The notes below the pieces were generated by a model that ran no database searches, had not been told where the DNA came from, and saw only the letters and a list, made by a program, of their open reading frames with translations. Below are positions 32,705 to 41,504 of a stretch of DNA of 64,000 nucleotides, in pieces. The position numbers and the translations under genes were made by a program. The stretch comes from JAGNZR01 sp051656905 (lineage in GTDB: Bacteria > Fusobacteriota > Fusobacteriia > Fusobacteriales > Fusobacteriaceae): NCBI GenBank assembly GCA_051656905.1, contig JBOFJQ010000034.1, positions 62,001 through 126,000 of the forward strand, written 5' to 3'. Each line of letters starts with the position of its first letter. The stretch's first letter is position 1.

Positions 32705-33652
32705 ATGCAAATAAGTAAACGTAATTTTTTAAAACCAGAAAGTTCAGATCCAGCAATTATCGAAAATATTTCAGATAACTTTGGAATTATAGAGAATCTT
32801 ATGGATGCAGGTCTAGGTGCTACTTGGGGAGGGTACCTTGAGAGTGATTCTGATCTTATAGAAAGTGATAGAATATATGTAGATAGAAGAGATAATAAAC
32901 AATGGCTAGGGATTTCCAACGGTGAATTTAGTAAAGCATCTAAAAGTCCTTTTTCACTTAATGATAAAACAGATAAGAGTGTTGAAATTATTGCAGGAAA
33001 TGGACTTGTAGGGGGAGGGGACTTATCAGAAAAAAGAACTTTAAATATAGTTTCAGCAAATTCAGGAATAGCTATAAATTCAGATAATATAGAATTAAAG
33101 CCTCCTACAAGTTCAACAATAGGAGGAGTAAAACAGGGAAATGGAATTATTATAAATCCTAATGATGGAGTAATTCAAGCAACTGTTCCTGTGGGTGGAC
33201 TTATATTCTTAACTCAAGATACAAATCCTGCAGAACTATTTTGGGGAACTTCTTGGGAAAAAATACAAGGAAGATATTTAAGAGGGACTTCAGGAAATGA
33301 AAAAACAGGGGTTATAGGTGGAAATAAGGAGATAAAACTAGAAGTAAAACATATGCCTTCACATACTCATATTGCATCACAAGGTTCACATGTTCATTCT
33401 CAACAGGAACATTATCATCTAGGAATAGGAGAGAAGGAGACTTCATCGTCATGGCGTCCTTCAGGTTCACCTAATCAATTAGGGATAGGTAAATCGGATT
33501 GGGATAATTATGCATATCTTAGTACAAGATCAGGAGGAGATAATACAGGTGAAGCACAACCATCAGTTACAGTAAATCATACAGGAGAAGGAGTTTCTTT
33601 TAATGCAGAACCCCCATTTTATACAGTTCATATTTGGAAAAGAATAATTTAA
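32705..33652 (+). CDS. Tail fibre protein with collar-type metal-binding tip
   Basis: A 315-residue receptor-binding fibre. Short repeats (GNGLVGGGDLSEKRTLNIVS, GGVKQGNGIIINPNDGVIQA) form the shaft. The C-terminal part is the collar-type tip: GGLIFLTQDTNPAELFWGTS, RYLRGTSGNEKTGVIGGNKE, the HMPSHTHIAS and GSHVHSQQEHYH His clusters, and the end FYTVHIWKRI. Such tips bind iron along the axis in P2/T4-like fibres and determine host range. GGAGG precedes the ATG. It is followed by two putative fibre chaperones. Confidence 0.85.
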   Translation: MQISKRNFLKPESSDPAIIENISDNFGIIENLMDAGLGATWGGYLESDSDLIESDRIYVDRRDNKQWLGISNGEFSKASKSPFSLNDKTDKSVEIIAGNGLVGGGDLSEKRTLNIVSANSGIAINSDNIELKPPTSSTIGGVKQGNGIIINPNDGVIQATVPVGGLIFLTQDTNPAELFWGTSWEKIQGRYLRGTSGNEKTGVIGGNKEIKLEVKHMPSHTHIASQGSHVHSQQEHYHLGIGEKETSSSWRPSGSPNQLGIGKSDWDNYAYLSTRSGGDNTGEAQPSVTVNHTGEGVSFNAEPPFYTVHIWKRII

Positions 33653-33665
33653 TTAAGGAGGGAAC

Positions 33666-34403
33666 ATGAAATATATATATATAAGTAAAGAAAGTGCAAA
33701 AAAAGGAATCTCTTTAATATATGAGGTATCAGATAAAAAAATAGAAAATTTTGAAAACTATTTTTCAGAAAGAGGACTTTTAGATAGTGTGGAATATCAC
33801 GGACATAATTTACCACATTTTATTACGTATTTAGAAGAAACAAACTCTGTAAGAGAATCTACGTACCAAGAGCAGCATGAAAAAGGGCACTATTCATTAC
33901 TAGAATGTGAATATATTGACCTGAATAATAAGATAAAAAGAAAACCTATGATTCCTTTTAATATAGCAACTCCTGAATGGGATAATGTTAATTTTAAGTG
34001 GATTGAAGCAGAAGTAGATATTGAAAAGAAAAAACAATACTTATTTAAGCAAAATAGTAAAATGGCCGAAAACGAAAGGGAAGAGAGACATACTATAAAA
34101 TCTCCAAATTTAGGATTTTTAATTGATTGTTCATCTAGTGATAGAGAAAATCAGCAAATATATAGGGATTTTTTAGAGAAAAAAATAATTGAGAATCCTT
34201 TTAAATGTGGAGACAATGTTTTAAGAAAATTATCTATTGAAGAGATGGATACTATGATTTTAGAGAACAGTGCATTAATCCTTCAGATCTATGAAAATAA
34301 ATATAAGTTTGAAAAATTAATTAATGATGCTAAGACAATGGAAGAGCTAGGAAATATTGAAATTAAATACACTTATTCTTTAGAAAAATTAAAAGCAGTT
34401 TAA
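33666..34403 (+). CDS. Tail fibre assembly-like protein 1
   Basis: A 245-residue protein beginning KYIYISKESAKKGISLIYEV, with ENFENYFSERGL, HFITYLEETNSVRESTYQEQ and a coiled helical C-terminal half. The next gene shares the same opening and LPHYITYDE-type block, so the two are paralogues. The position after the fibre gene fits a fibre chaperone. The C-terminal half (ENPFKCGDNVLRKL) is absent from its paralogue. GGAGGG precedes the ATG. I recognise the type from context more than from sequence. Confidence 0.5.
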   Translation: MKYIYISKESAKKGISLIYEVSDKKIENFENYFSERGLLDSVEYHGHNLPHFITYLEETNSVRESTYQEQHEKGHYSLLECEYIDLNNKIKRKPMIPFNIATPEWDNVNFKWIEAEVDIEKKKQYLFKQNSKMAENEREERHTIKSPNLGFLIDCSSSDRENQQIYRDFLEKKIIENPFKCGDNVLRKLSIEEMDTMILENSALILQIYENKYKFEKLINDAKTMEELGNIEIKYTYSLEKLKAV

Positions 34404-34433
34404 TTATGCAATAGGAATAGTCGAAGTAATTAA

Positions 34434-34475
34434 GAGAGGCTTAAGTGGTTATTGCTTGAGCCTCTCATTATTTTA
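34434..34475 (+). terminator. Hairpin terminator inside the tail fibre module
   Basis: GAGAGGCTTAAG at 34434-34445 pairs with CTTGAGCCTCTC at 34455-34466 (one G-T) around a 9-base loop, followed by a moderately T-rich stretch. It lies between the two fibre-assembly-like genes and may reduce expression of the second. Confidence 0.6.
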
Positions 34476-34498
34476 ACAATTTTTAAGGGGAAAATATT

Positions 34499-35071
34499 AT
34501 GAGAAAAAAATATATTTATTTGAATAAAGAATACGCTAAAAAAGGGATTTCTAATATCTTTGAAATTTCAGTTACTCCAGTAGAAGACTATAAAAAAAAA
34601 TATAGTGAGAATGCTATTGAATATTGTGGTGATTTTTTACCCCATTATATAACTTATGATGAAAAATTAGATTTAGTAAGAGAAGCTACAGAGAGAGAAA
34701 AGGTTGAGAGTGGTAGTATTAAGCTAGGAGAGAATCAAGTATTAATAGGCAATCAGATTATTAATATAGACCCTCAAACCCAATTTATATTTGAAGGTAG
34801 AGTGATTAATGCCCCCATTGATAACTATATATATAAAAGGGAAGAGAATAAGTGGATAATAGATGGTGAATCTACAGAGAAAAAACAATATATGCTGCAA
34901 GTTGCAATAGCAAATTTAGATTTAGAAATAGAAACAAATAAAAAGAGAATATCTATATTTAATAAAAATAATTTCTCAACTAAAAGGCTGAAGATAGACA
35001 TAAAAAAATTAGAAGATGAAAAAAATAAAATTTTTATAGTATATGGCAAATTTTTAACTAATAAAAAATAA
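34499..35071 (+). CDS. Tail fibre assembly-like protein 2 (paralogue)
   Basis: A 190-residue protein with the same N-terminal block as the preceding gene (KKYIYLNKEYAKKGISNIFE, then LPHYITYDEKLDLVREATER). The C-terminal part is a helical, lysine-rich stretch (KRISIFNKNNFSTKRLKIDI). Duplicated fibre chaperones often accompany alternative fibres, but only one fibre gene is present. It is separated from its paralogue by a terminator. AAGGGG precedes the ATG. Confidence 0.5.
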   Translation: MRKKYIYLNKEYAKKGISNIFEISVTPVEDYKKKYSENAIEYCGDFLPHYITYDEKLDLVREATEREKVESGSIKLGENQVLIGNQIINIDPQTQFIFEGRVINAPIDNYIYKREENKWIIDGESTEKKQYMLQVAIANLDLEIETNKKRISIFNKNNFSTKRLKIDIKKLEDEKNKIFIVYGKFLTNKK

Positions 35072-35086
35072 AATAATATCAATTTT

Positions 35087-35623
35087 TTGATAAAGGAGAA
35101 AAAAATAAAAAATAAGCAGACATTAGTGGCAACAGTGAGTAGTATTTTAGTTTTTATAATTATACAATTTAGTGGTTCATATTATGAAAATGGTGATTCT
35201 ATTACAAAAAATCAGATAGAAAAATTAGCAAAACATCAAGTAAATATGAATAGCAATCAATTATTGGCTAAAAATTTAATAAGAGAGAATAATGGTGAGT
35301 CCACTAATAAAAATGAACTTGATAATAACAAGAAAGAGTTATTGATTAATCTAGTAATAGATAGTTTCATGGTGCAAGTGGAGAGAGCATTAGAACAAAT
35401 AAAAAGAGAACCAGAATCCATTAAATTAAGTAATTATAAGTATTTTTTAAAATATAAGGATAATATAATTTTTTCGGAGGAACAAAGAAAAAAAATAAAT
35501 TTAGTGGTACACCTTATAGAAGAATATATTTATAGTAATGGTGTTATTAGTGGTGAAGATATGGAGGGTAATCTCAAATATAATAAGAATAAAAAAATAG
35601 ATGCTAAAGAAAATATATTATAA
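35087..35623 (+). CDS. Membrane-anchored protein ending the tail cluster (holin-like possibility)
   Basis: A protein of about 170-178 residues with one N-terminal membrane segment (TLVATVSSILVFIIIQFSGS) and a long hydrophilic part with helical and acidic stretches. I do not recognise a family. Its place at the end of the cluster and single membrane helix would allow a holin- or spanin-like role. The start is odd: the longest frame begins at TTG 35087, but the only strong ribosome site (AAAGGAG at 35092-35098) lies downstream, 6 bases before an in-frame ATA at 35105. Confidence 0.5.
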   Translation: MIKEKKIKNKQTLVATVSSILVFIIIQFSGSYYENGDSITKNQIEKLAKHQVNMNSNQLLAKNLIRENNGESTNKNELDNNKKELLINLVIDSFMVQVERALEQIKREPESIKLSNYKYFLKYKDNIIFSEEQRKKINLVVHLIEEYIYSNGVISGEDMEGNLKYNKNKKIDAKENIL

Positions 35624-35630
35624 TATCTAT

Positions 35631-35667
35631 TTAATTTAATTTAATTTAATTTAATTTAATTTAATTT
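35631..35667. repeat. Pentanucleotide tandem repeat (TTAAT)7
   Basis: Seven perfect TTAAT units at 35631-35665, preceded by a partial unit. Tract length could change by slipped-strand mispairing. It lies 8 bases after the last tail-cluster gene and about 170 bases before glyA. Confidence 0.9.
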
Positions 35668-35836
35668 CAATTTAAATACTATTGTATCTATAAAAAACAC
35701 TAGAATAAGGTGATACATAGAAACAGTTTGTAAAAATACATTTAAATCTTGAAAAAGGTAAAATAGCTTAATTAATCAATGGACTATAAGACAAAATTGT
35801 GTTATCATTTATTAAAAATAATAGGGAGTGAGGCTA

Positions 35837-37081
35837 ATGGAATTAAAGAATATACTACTTCAAGATAAAGAGATGTTTGAAGCTATTCAAAATGAAAAAA
35901 ATAGACAAAATAATGGAATAGAACTTATAGCTTCAGAAAACTTTGTTTCTAAAGCTGTTTTAGAAGCTGCAGGTTCTGTAATGACTAATAAATATGCAGA
36001 GGGATACCCTGATAGAAGATATTATGGTGGATGCGAATTTGTAGACGTAGCTGAAAAAATGGCAATTGAAAGAGCTAAGCAACTTTTTAATTGTGAATAT
36101 GTAAATGTACAAGCACATTGTGGTTCTTCTGCTAATATGGCAGCTTATAGAGCTTTATTGTCTAAGGGCGACAAAGTAATGGGGATGGACTTATCATGTG
36201 GTGGACACTTAACTCACGGAATGAGACTTAATTTCTCAGGTCAAGATTATGAATTTGTTGCTTATTCAGTAACAAAGGAAAAAGAAGAATTAGATTATGA
36301 TTTAATAGCTGAAATAGCATTAAGAGAAAAACCAAAAATGATAGTTGCTGGAGCAAGTGCTTACAGTAGAACAATAGATTTTAAAAGATTTAGAGAGATT
36401 GCAGACTCAGTAGGAGCTTTACTTTTTGTAGATATGGCTCATATAGCTGGACTTGTAGCAGCTGGAATACATCCATCACCACTTCCATATGCTGATGTTG
36501 TAACAACAACAACTCATAAGACATTAAGAGGACCAAGAGGTGGAATGATTTTATCTAATAATAAAGAAGTTATGGATAAAGTAAATAAAACTATATTCCC
36601 TGGAATTCAAGGTGGACCATTAATGCATATAATAGCTGCAAAAGCAGTAGCATTTAAAGAGGCTTTAGCACCTTCATTTGTAGAATACCAAAAGCAAGTA
36701 GTTAAGAATGCAAAAGCACTAGCTGCAGAGTTAGAAAAAGGTGGATTAAGAATAATAAGTGGCGGAACAGACAACCACATGTTCTTGGTTGATGTAAAAG
36801 CTAAAGGGTTAACAGGTAAAGTTGTTGAGAAAGCTTTAGGTGTAGCTGAAATAACTGTAAATAAAAATGGAATACCTTACGACACTGAGTCTCCAATGGT
36901 TACAAGTGGAATTAGACTTGGAACTCCTGCTATGACAACAAGAGGTATGAAAGAAGATGAAATGAGAGAAATTGCTAATTTCATAATTAGAGTTGTAGAT
37001 AATATTGATAATGAGGCTAGACTTCATGAAGTTGCAAAAGAGGTTAATGCTCTTTGTAATAGATTCCCACTATACGTATAA
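35837..37081 (+). CDS. glyA: Serine hydroxymethyltransferase
   Basis: Interconverts serine and glycine with tetrahydrofolate, supplying glycine and one-carbon units in the cytoplasm. The enzyme is about 414 residues from this start, with the hallmarks NGIELIASENFVS, NKYAEGYPDRRYYGG, AHCGSSANMAAY, the PLP-binding Lys in VVTTTTHKTLRGPRGG, and TNSGIRLGTPA-like SGIRLGTPAMTTRG. I start at ATG 35837 because AGGGAG is well spaced to it; the frame extends to a GTG at 35828. It could feed the glycine reductase pathway encoded at the window end. The small Cys-rich gene follows closely. Confidence 0.96.
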   Translation: MELKNILLQDKEMFEAIQNEKNRQNNGIELIASENFVSKAVLEAAGSVMTNKYAEGYPDRRYYGGCEFVDVAEKMAIERAKQLFNCEYVNVQAHCGSSANMAAYRALLSKGDKVMGMDLSCGGHLTHGMRLNFSGQDYEFVAYSVTKEKEELDYDLIAEIALREKPKMIVAGASAYSRTIDFKRFREIADSVGALLFVDMAHIAGLVAAGIHPSPLPYADVVTTTTHKTLRGPRGGMILSNNKEVMDKVNKTIFPGIQGGPLMHIIAAKAVAFKEALAPSFVEYQKQVVKNAKALAAELEKGGLRIISGGTDNHMFLVDVKAKGLTGKVVEKALGVAEITVNKNGIPYDTESPMVTSGIRLGTPAMTTRGMKEDEMREIANFIIRVVDNIDNEARLHEVAKEVNALCNRFPLYV

Positions 37082-37102
37082 TAGCTTTTTAGAGAGGGGA
37101 AT

Positions 37103-37333
37103 ATGCAAGAGGATAGTGTGAAAAATATAAAAGAAATTCAAGAGAAATTAAATGAAATCTCAAGAAATTGCGATACATGCAAAGCTAAAATGTGTGGAAT
37201 TTGTTCTAATTCTAAAATAAAAAAATCTTTAAAATTAAAATTGAAAGATTTAGGGAATTGTTCTAGTTCAAATACTTTAGATAGCAAAATTACTAAAATT
37301 ATCAAAAAAGTAAAGAGTTTTTTTAATAAATAA
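37103..37333 (+). CDS. Small cysteine-containing protein of unknown function
   Basis: A 76-residue basic protein following glyA by 21 bases and probably cotranscribed. Cysteines fall in a compact pattern, CDTCKAKMCGIC (residues 23-34), with another near residue 53 (GNCSSSN). Four close cysteines could bind zinc or an iron-sulfur cluster. The N-terminal helix is acidic and the C-terminal tail very lysine-rich. AGAGGGG precedes the ATG. No known family is recognised. Confidence 0.6.
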   Translation: MQEDSVKNIKEIQEKLNEISRNCDTCKAKMCGICSNSKIKKSLKLKLKDLGNCSSSNTLDSKITKIIKKVKSFFNK

Positions 37334-37337
37334 ACAT

Positions 37338-37376
37338 AGAAAAAAGAGTCTACTAAAAATAGACTCTTTTTTCTAT
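37338..37376. terminator. Terminator after the glyA operon
   Basis: A 15-bp stem pairs 37338-37352 with 37360-37374 (core AAGAGTCTA/TAGACTCTT) with A/T flanks on both sides. It can serve glyA and the opposing autotransporter gene. Confidence 0.85.
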
Positions 37377-37438
37377 TGGTTCTGATTTAGTAAGTGAATT
37401 CTTTTCTTTATAATTATTTGAAATACTTTCTGTTAAAT

Positions 37439-40400
37439 TTAAAAACTATAACCTAATCCAACTCTTAAATTAATATTTTTTTGATTTTTCGAGGAAAAAA
37501 TAACATCAGTTCCTAAAGAATATATCATGCCATTATTATTTTCAATTTCTATTCCCATTCCAATTTTAGCATTGTTTTCAGCAAAAGTCTGACATTGAAT
37601 ATCAAAATTATTTGTAGAATTCTTCATAGTTCCTATTAAACTTTTATCAGAGGTTCCTTGACTGTTTATATATGCTATGTTCGTAACACCTCTGATTAGT
37701 CCATTTGTCATAGAAATTTCTTTTGAAAAATCTACTCCAACTTCAAAATCAAAATAATCATAGTTAATTTGATCGATATTTATTGCAAGGGATGAATTAT
37801 CTTCACTTATTGCTTCCTGATTTACATACGTATAATTTAACTTTACTTTAGGTTCGATTTTAAATTTCTTATTATCTACTAAAGTATATTTTACCTGTTC
37901 ATAGATATTAAAGGAGTTAGTATTAAATTCTCCTTCATTTTCAAATGATTGATATTTGTTTGATATATTCCTTTTTGATTCGTACATGCTATACTGATAC
38001 CCTAATCCTGAAGTAAATTTGAAATTATTAATGTTACTCTTGTAGAATAATCCCAAATACATCAATTTACTTTTTAAATCTGAATTGTAATCCATAGTTA
38101 AGTTTTGAGTTGCTCCACCTATTGAAAATCCTAAAGAATTATTAGAATTTATTCCATATTCAACTGTTCCTAGTAGCCCACTAGTATTTGAATAACTAGA
38201 GTAATTTTCTTCGCTATATTTGTTATATGAGTATAGAACTTGGTGTGTTGATATGTATTCTTTTGCTTTAGGCATAATATGTGAAGAGGAATAAACTCCC
38301 TCTCTAAACATATCGATACTGTATTTTGACATTAATCCACCATAAGAATAAGGACTGTTGTTATATATTTGATCGAATAAAGATGATAATTGAGATAAAG
38401 AATCTGTTCTTCCATCTCTTAAATCTGTTGTTAGAAAAAAAAGACCAATTTGCTTAGAGTTGGCAATATTATCATATATTTTTTCTGATTTTTCAGAATT
38501 TATTGAATCACTTTTACTTTCATTTTTATAGTCAAGATCTTTCCAAGGTTTAATATCGATTTCAACATCTCCATCAGAACGTTTGTTTGCAGTATGTATA
38601 AGAGAGTTAGTGCCTATATCATTATTAGAAAGATTAGAAATATCTGTTTTATTCATAGAGATAATTTCTTGTGTATTTATAGAGTTTGAATAAAAGATAA
38701 GACTAGAATTATAATCACTATCAATTTGTGCTGAAGGTAAAGATGATTTTTGATCTTTTGTAATTTTTCCAATATGATTATATAGCGCATGACCAATTAA
38801 TTTGCCTTTCGAATCTTTTTTTTGAGTATCTAACATAATATTTAATTTACCATTATTTAGATTAATATCTCCTCTATTTATTGAAGAACCACTAAGGAGG
38901 TTAACCTTACCAATTATATCTACTTTATCAAAATTATCTATATTTTTAGATATATTTAAAGTGCTATTACTTGAAGATTTTCCTAATTGGATTTTATTGC
39001 CAGAACTAGATTTTAAAGAGTTTATGTCCCCGTTAAGTTTTACAGAGTTATCAATAGCAATTAATGAGTCATTTCCTTTAAGAAGAATATTTCCATTAAC
39101 AACAGATAATCCCTCTAGGAATATAGATGTTTTGTCTTTTTCAGAAACAATAATTGAATCATTTCCTTTAAGTCCTCCACCATTAAAAATAGTATCCTTT
39201 GCAACTAAAGATGAATTGTTGTTAAGAGTCACAGAAGTTTTATATGCATTAATAATCGAGTTATTCAAAGTTAGACTAGAATTATTTGCAAGAGTCAAGG
39301 CACCTGTAGAATTTCCAGCCCCATTAATGATATAGTTTTTATAAATATTATTAAGATTCTTAATTTCTATAAAACTGTCAATTTGGTTATTACCAATAGA
39401 TGAAACCTCAGCATTTAAGATGTTTAAGGATTGATTCATCTTACTAATAGCGTAATTGGTATCCTTTGAGGATGTGATAGAGTCAATGATAGCGCTATCC
39501 TTTAAAGAGTCTTTAAATACTATAGTAGTACCATAATTTAAAAAAATATTTGGATTTACATTATTAATTATTTTTTCACCACCAAGTATCCCATAATTAT
39601 TAACAGTACTAATGGGGCCATTATTATATATAGGAGAGCCAATAGCATTTTGAGATCCTTTTATAACCCCATAATTATTTATGTACTCACTATTAGAGAC
39701 ACCATTTCCTGAAAAAACATTTTTTATATATTTATTTGAATCAAAAGCCAAATAGCCACTTATTACCCCAGTGTTAGTAACACTTCCAAGTACATATGCT
39801 CCATTACCAGAACAAATAGCTGTAGAGTGAGAACTACCACTACCTAAATCTAAAATAGATGAAACATTTCCATTGTTATAGAAATCTCCGTAAGTATATA
39901 CCCCATTATTACTAGATAAGGCATTAGTAAAAGATGAAGTAGGAATATTAGATTTCCCTCCTTTTAGAATAGAAATAGCAGAAATATTTCCGGAGTTAGA
40001 GATGTTTTTCAATGTAAAAATACCATTACCAGATTTAGATATAAATGCGTGTGCATCTCCAGAAGAAGTCCCTGCATTTAAAAGTAAATTAGTAGAGATA
40101 TTTCCATCATTAGAAACCTCCTTAACTGCATAAATACCGTTGCTTGATGAGGATGCAATGGCATTAGCTCGTGTAGAAATAGTTGTATTACCTGCATTTA
40201 AAAATAAATTGGTAGAGATATTTCCATCATTAGAAACCTCTTCGTTAGAATAAATGCCATTACCAGAGGACATTGCCTCAGCATTTGTATTTCCAGCATT
40301 TAAGGCTAAATTAGTAGAAATATTTCCAGTGTTTTTCACGGCTTTTAGAGCATAAATACCATTTCCAGAATCAAGAGAATTAGCATCTGATTCTATAGAT

Positions 40401-41053
40401 GACTTATTTCCATTAAAGATTAAATTAGTAGAAATATCCCCGTCATTTACGACAGCTGAAGAGGAGTAAATAGCATTGGCAGATAGAAAAGAAGTTGCAT
40501 GTGCAGAGGAAACAGCATCTCCAGAATCTAAAGCTAAAATAGTAGAAATATTACCTTTATTAGATATATTTCCAGTTGAAAAAATACCATTGGCAGATAT
40601 AGAAGAATTAACATCTGCATTTATAGGAAAAGGAGTATTCTTATCTCCACTTTTCAAAGATAACATTGTAGAAATATTCCCATCATTAATAATATTTCCA
40701 TGTGCATAAACACCATTTACTGAATATTTTTCATACGCATAAATACCATTACCACTATTTACTGAGTTTATAAAAGAAGCAGGAGGATTTATATCGATAT
40801 TTCCAGTAAAAAGAATATTGATATTAATATTCTTAGAATTTGAAATAGAAGTATCAAGATTTGAATTTTCTATTCCATTATACTCAGTATTAATAAGATT
40901 TTTTTTAATACTTGAAGTAGCAAATGATTTTTTTATAACAATATCATTTGCAAATAAAGTCAGTTCGGAAACTAAAAAAAATAAAAATAATGATGTAAGA
41001 TTAAAATTTTTTGTTAAATTTTTTTTTTGTTCTTTTTCTAGTTTGCCTTTCAT
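37439..41053 (-). CDS. Type Va autotransporter with repeated passenger domain
   Basis: A 1204-residue surface protein. A long signal region (residues about 1-36, ending SELTLFA) precedes a passenger with about nine 40-residue repeats of the form NGIYxxxxVxNDGNISTNLxLNAGN, expected to stack as a beta helix. A second repeat-poor passenger part follows (LTLANNSSLTLNNSIINAYK). The last 270 or so residues are the autotransporter barrel, with YNSNNSLGFSIGGATQNLT-like strands and the C-terminal LRVGLGYSF. RBS AAGGAGAG lies 7 bases before the ATG. Large autotransporters are typical of Fusobacteria and act in adhesion or biofilm. The ligand is unknown. Confidence 0.9.
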   Translation of the reverse strand: MKGKLEKEQKKNLTKNFNLTSLFLFFLVSELTLFANDIVIKKSFATSSIKKNLINTEYNGIENSNLDTSISNSKNININILFTGNIDINPPASFINSVNSGNGIYAYEKYSVNGVYAHGNIINDGNISTMLSLKSGDKNTPFPINADVNSSISANGIFSTGNISNKGNISTILALDSGDAVSSAHATSFLSANAIYSSSAVVNDGDISTNLIFNGNKSSIESDANSLDSGNGIYALKAVKNTGNISTNLALNAGNTNAEAMSSGNGIYSNEEVSNDGNISTNLFLNAGNTTISTRANAIASSSSNGIYAVKEVSNDGNISTNLLLNAGTSSGDAHAFISKSGNGIFTLKNISNSGNISAISILKGGKSNIPTSSFTNALSSNNGVYTYGDFYNNGNVSSILDLGSGSSHSTAICSGNGAYVLGSVTNTGVISGYLAFDSNKYIKNVFSGNGVSNSEYINNYGVIKGSQNAIGSPIYNNGPISTVNNYGILGGEKIINNVNPNIFLNYGTTIVFKDSLKDSAIIDSITSSKDTNYAISKMNQSLNILNAEVSSIGNNQIDSFIEIKNLNNIYKNYIINGAGNSTGALTLANNSSLTLNNSIINAYKTSVTLNNNSSLVAKDTIFNGGGLKGNDSIIVSEKDKTSIFLEGLSVVNGNILLKGNDSLIAIDNSVKLNGDINSLKSSSGNKIQLGKSSSNSTLNISKNIDNFDKVDIIGKVNLLSGSSINRGDINLNNGKLNIMLDTQKKDSKGKLIGHALYNHIGKITKDQKSSLPSAQIDSDYNSSLIFYSNSINTQEIISMNKTDISNLSNNDIGTNSLIHTANKRSDGDVEIDIKPWKDLDYKNESKSDSINSEKSEKIYDNIANSKQIGLFFLTTDLRDGRTDSLSQLSSLFDQIYNNSPYSYGGLMSKYSIDMFREGVYSSSHIMPKAKEYISTHQVLYSYNKYSEENYSSYSNTSGLLGTVEYGINSNNSLGFSIGGATQNLTMDYNSDLKSKLMYLGLFYKSNINNFKFTSGLGYQYSMYESKRNISNKYQSFENEGEFNTNSFNIYEQVKYTLVDNKKFKIEPKVKLNYTYVNQEAISEDNSSLAINIDQINYDYFDFEVGVDFSKEISMTNGLIRGVTNIAYINSQGTSDKSLIGTMKNSTNNFDIQCQTFAENNAKIGMGIEIENNNGMIYSLGTDVIFSSKNQKNINLRVGLGYSF
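40091..40240. repeat. Near-identical 120-bp-spaced DNA repeats in the autotransporter gene
   Basis: The 30-base stretches at 40091-40120 and 40211-40240 differ at one position (AGTAGAG or GGTAGAG, both followed by ATATTTCCATCATTAGAAAC) and are exactly 120 bases apart, one 40-residue repeat. They are the most recent duplicates of the array and a likely site of copy-number change. Confidence 0.8.
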
Positions 41054-41504
41054 AGATGCTCTCCTTAGCTAGTTTTAGCCTATGTTATGAAATTTTTAAT
41101 AAAATTATCCGATAAGTTTTGCAAAATTAAGAATATGATTGGAAAAAATATTCTTAACTAATATAAAAGAAATGAAAATATTTAATGATATGAGAATTAT
41201 ATTGAATGGGAATTGAGACAATAAATATATATTTAATATAAAAAAATTTGATTAATTGACTGTACTTCATAAAAAAATAAAAAACAATAAGAAAAAGAGT
41301 TAATAATATGTATTTTTAATAATAAAAAAATAAAAATTTTGGATTTATACTATATAATAAAAAAAACTTGTAAAAAAATAGCGTTATAAGGTAAAATATT
41401 ATTAAAAGTATTTATTATTAAAATTATAGAAAGAGTGAGATTCTATTAATTTTGGTGCATGTAAAATATAAAAATGAAATTTTTTAAATATTAAGGAGAG
41501 AATT
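41054..41504. other. 451-base gene-free stretch with divergent promoters
   Basis: For the autotransporter (minus strand) a TTGCAA (41119-41124) and TATTAA (41096-41101) are spaced by 17 bases. For the small gene on the plus strand TTGTAA (41368-41373) and TAAAAT (41392-41397) are spaced by 18. Otherwise it is AT-rich with no frame or repeat that I can interpret. Confidence 0.45.

Noticed and set aside
35666..35836. Glycine riboswitch upstream of glyA (and of grdX)
   Set aside because: I saw no tandem aptamer-like fold or conserved riboswitch core in either leader.
40091..40730. Regular 120-base repeats resembling a CRISPR array
   Set aside because: They lie in frame inside the autotransporter passenger and encode its 40-residue repeats; there are no spacers.
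37439..41072. Several open frames on the plus strand opposite the autotransporter
   Set aside because: They are antisense shadows of a long repetitive gene with no ribosome sites or protein-like content.
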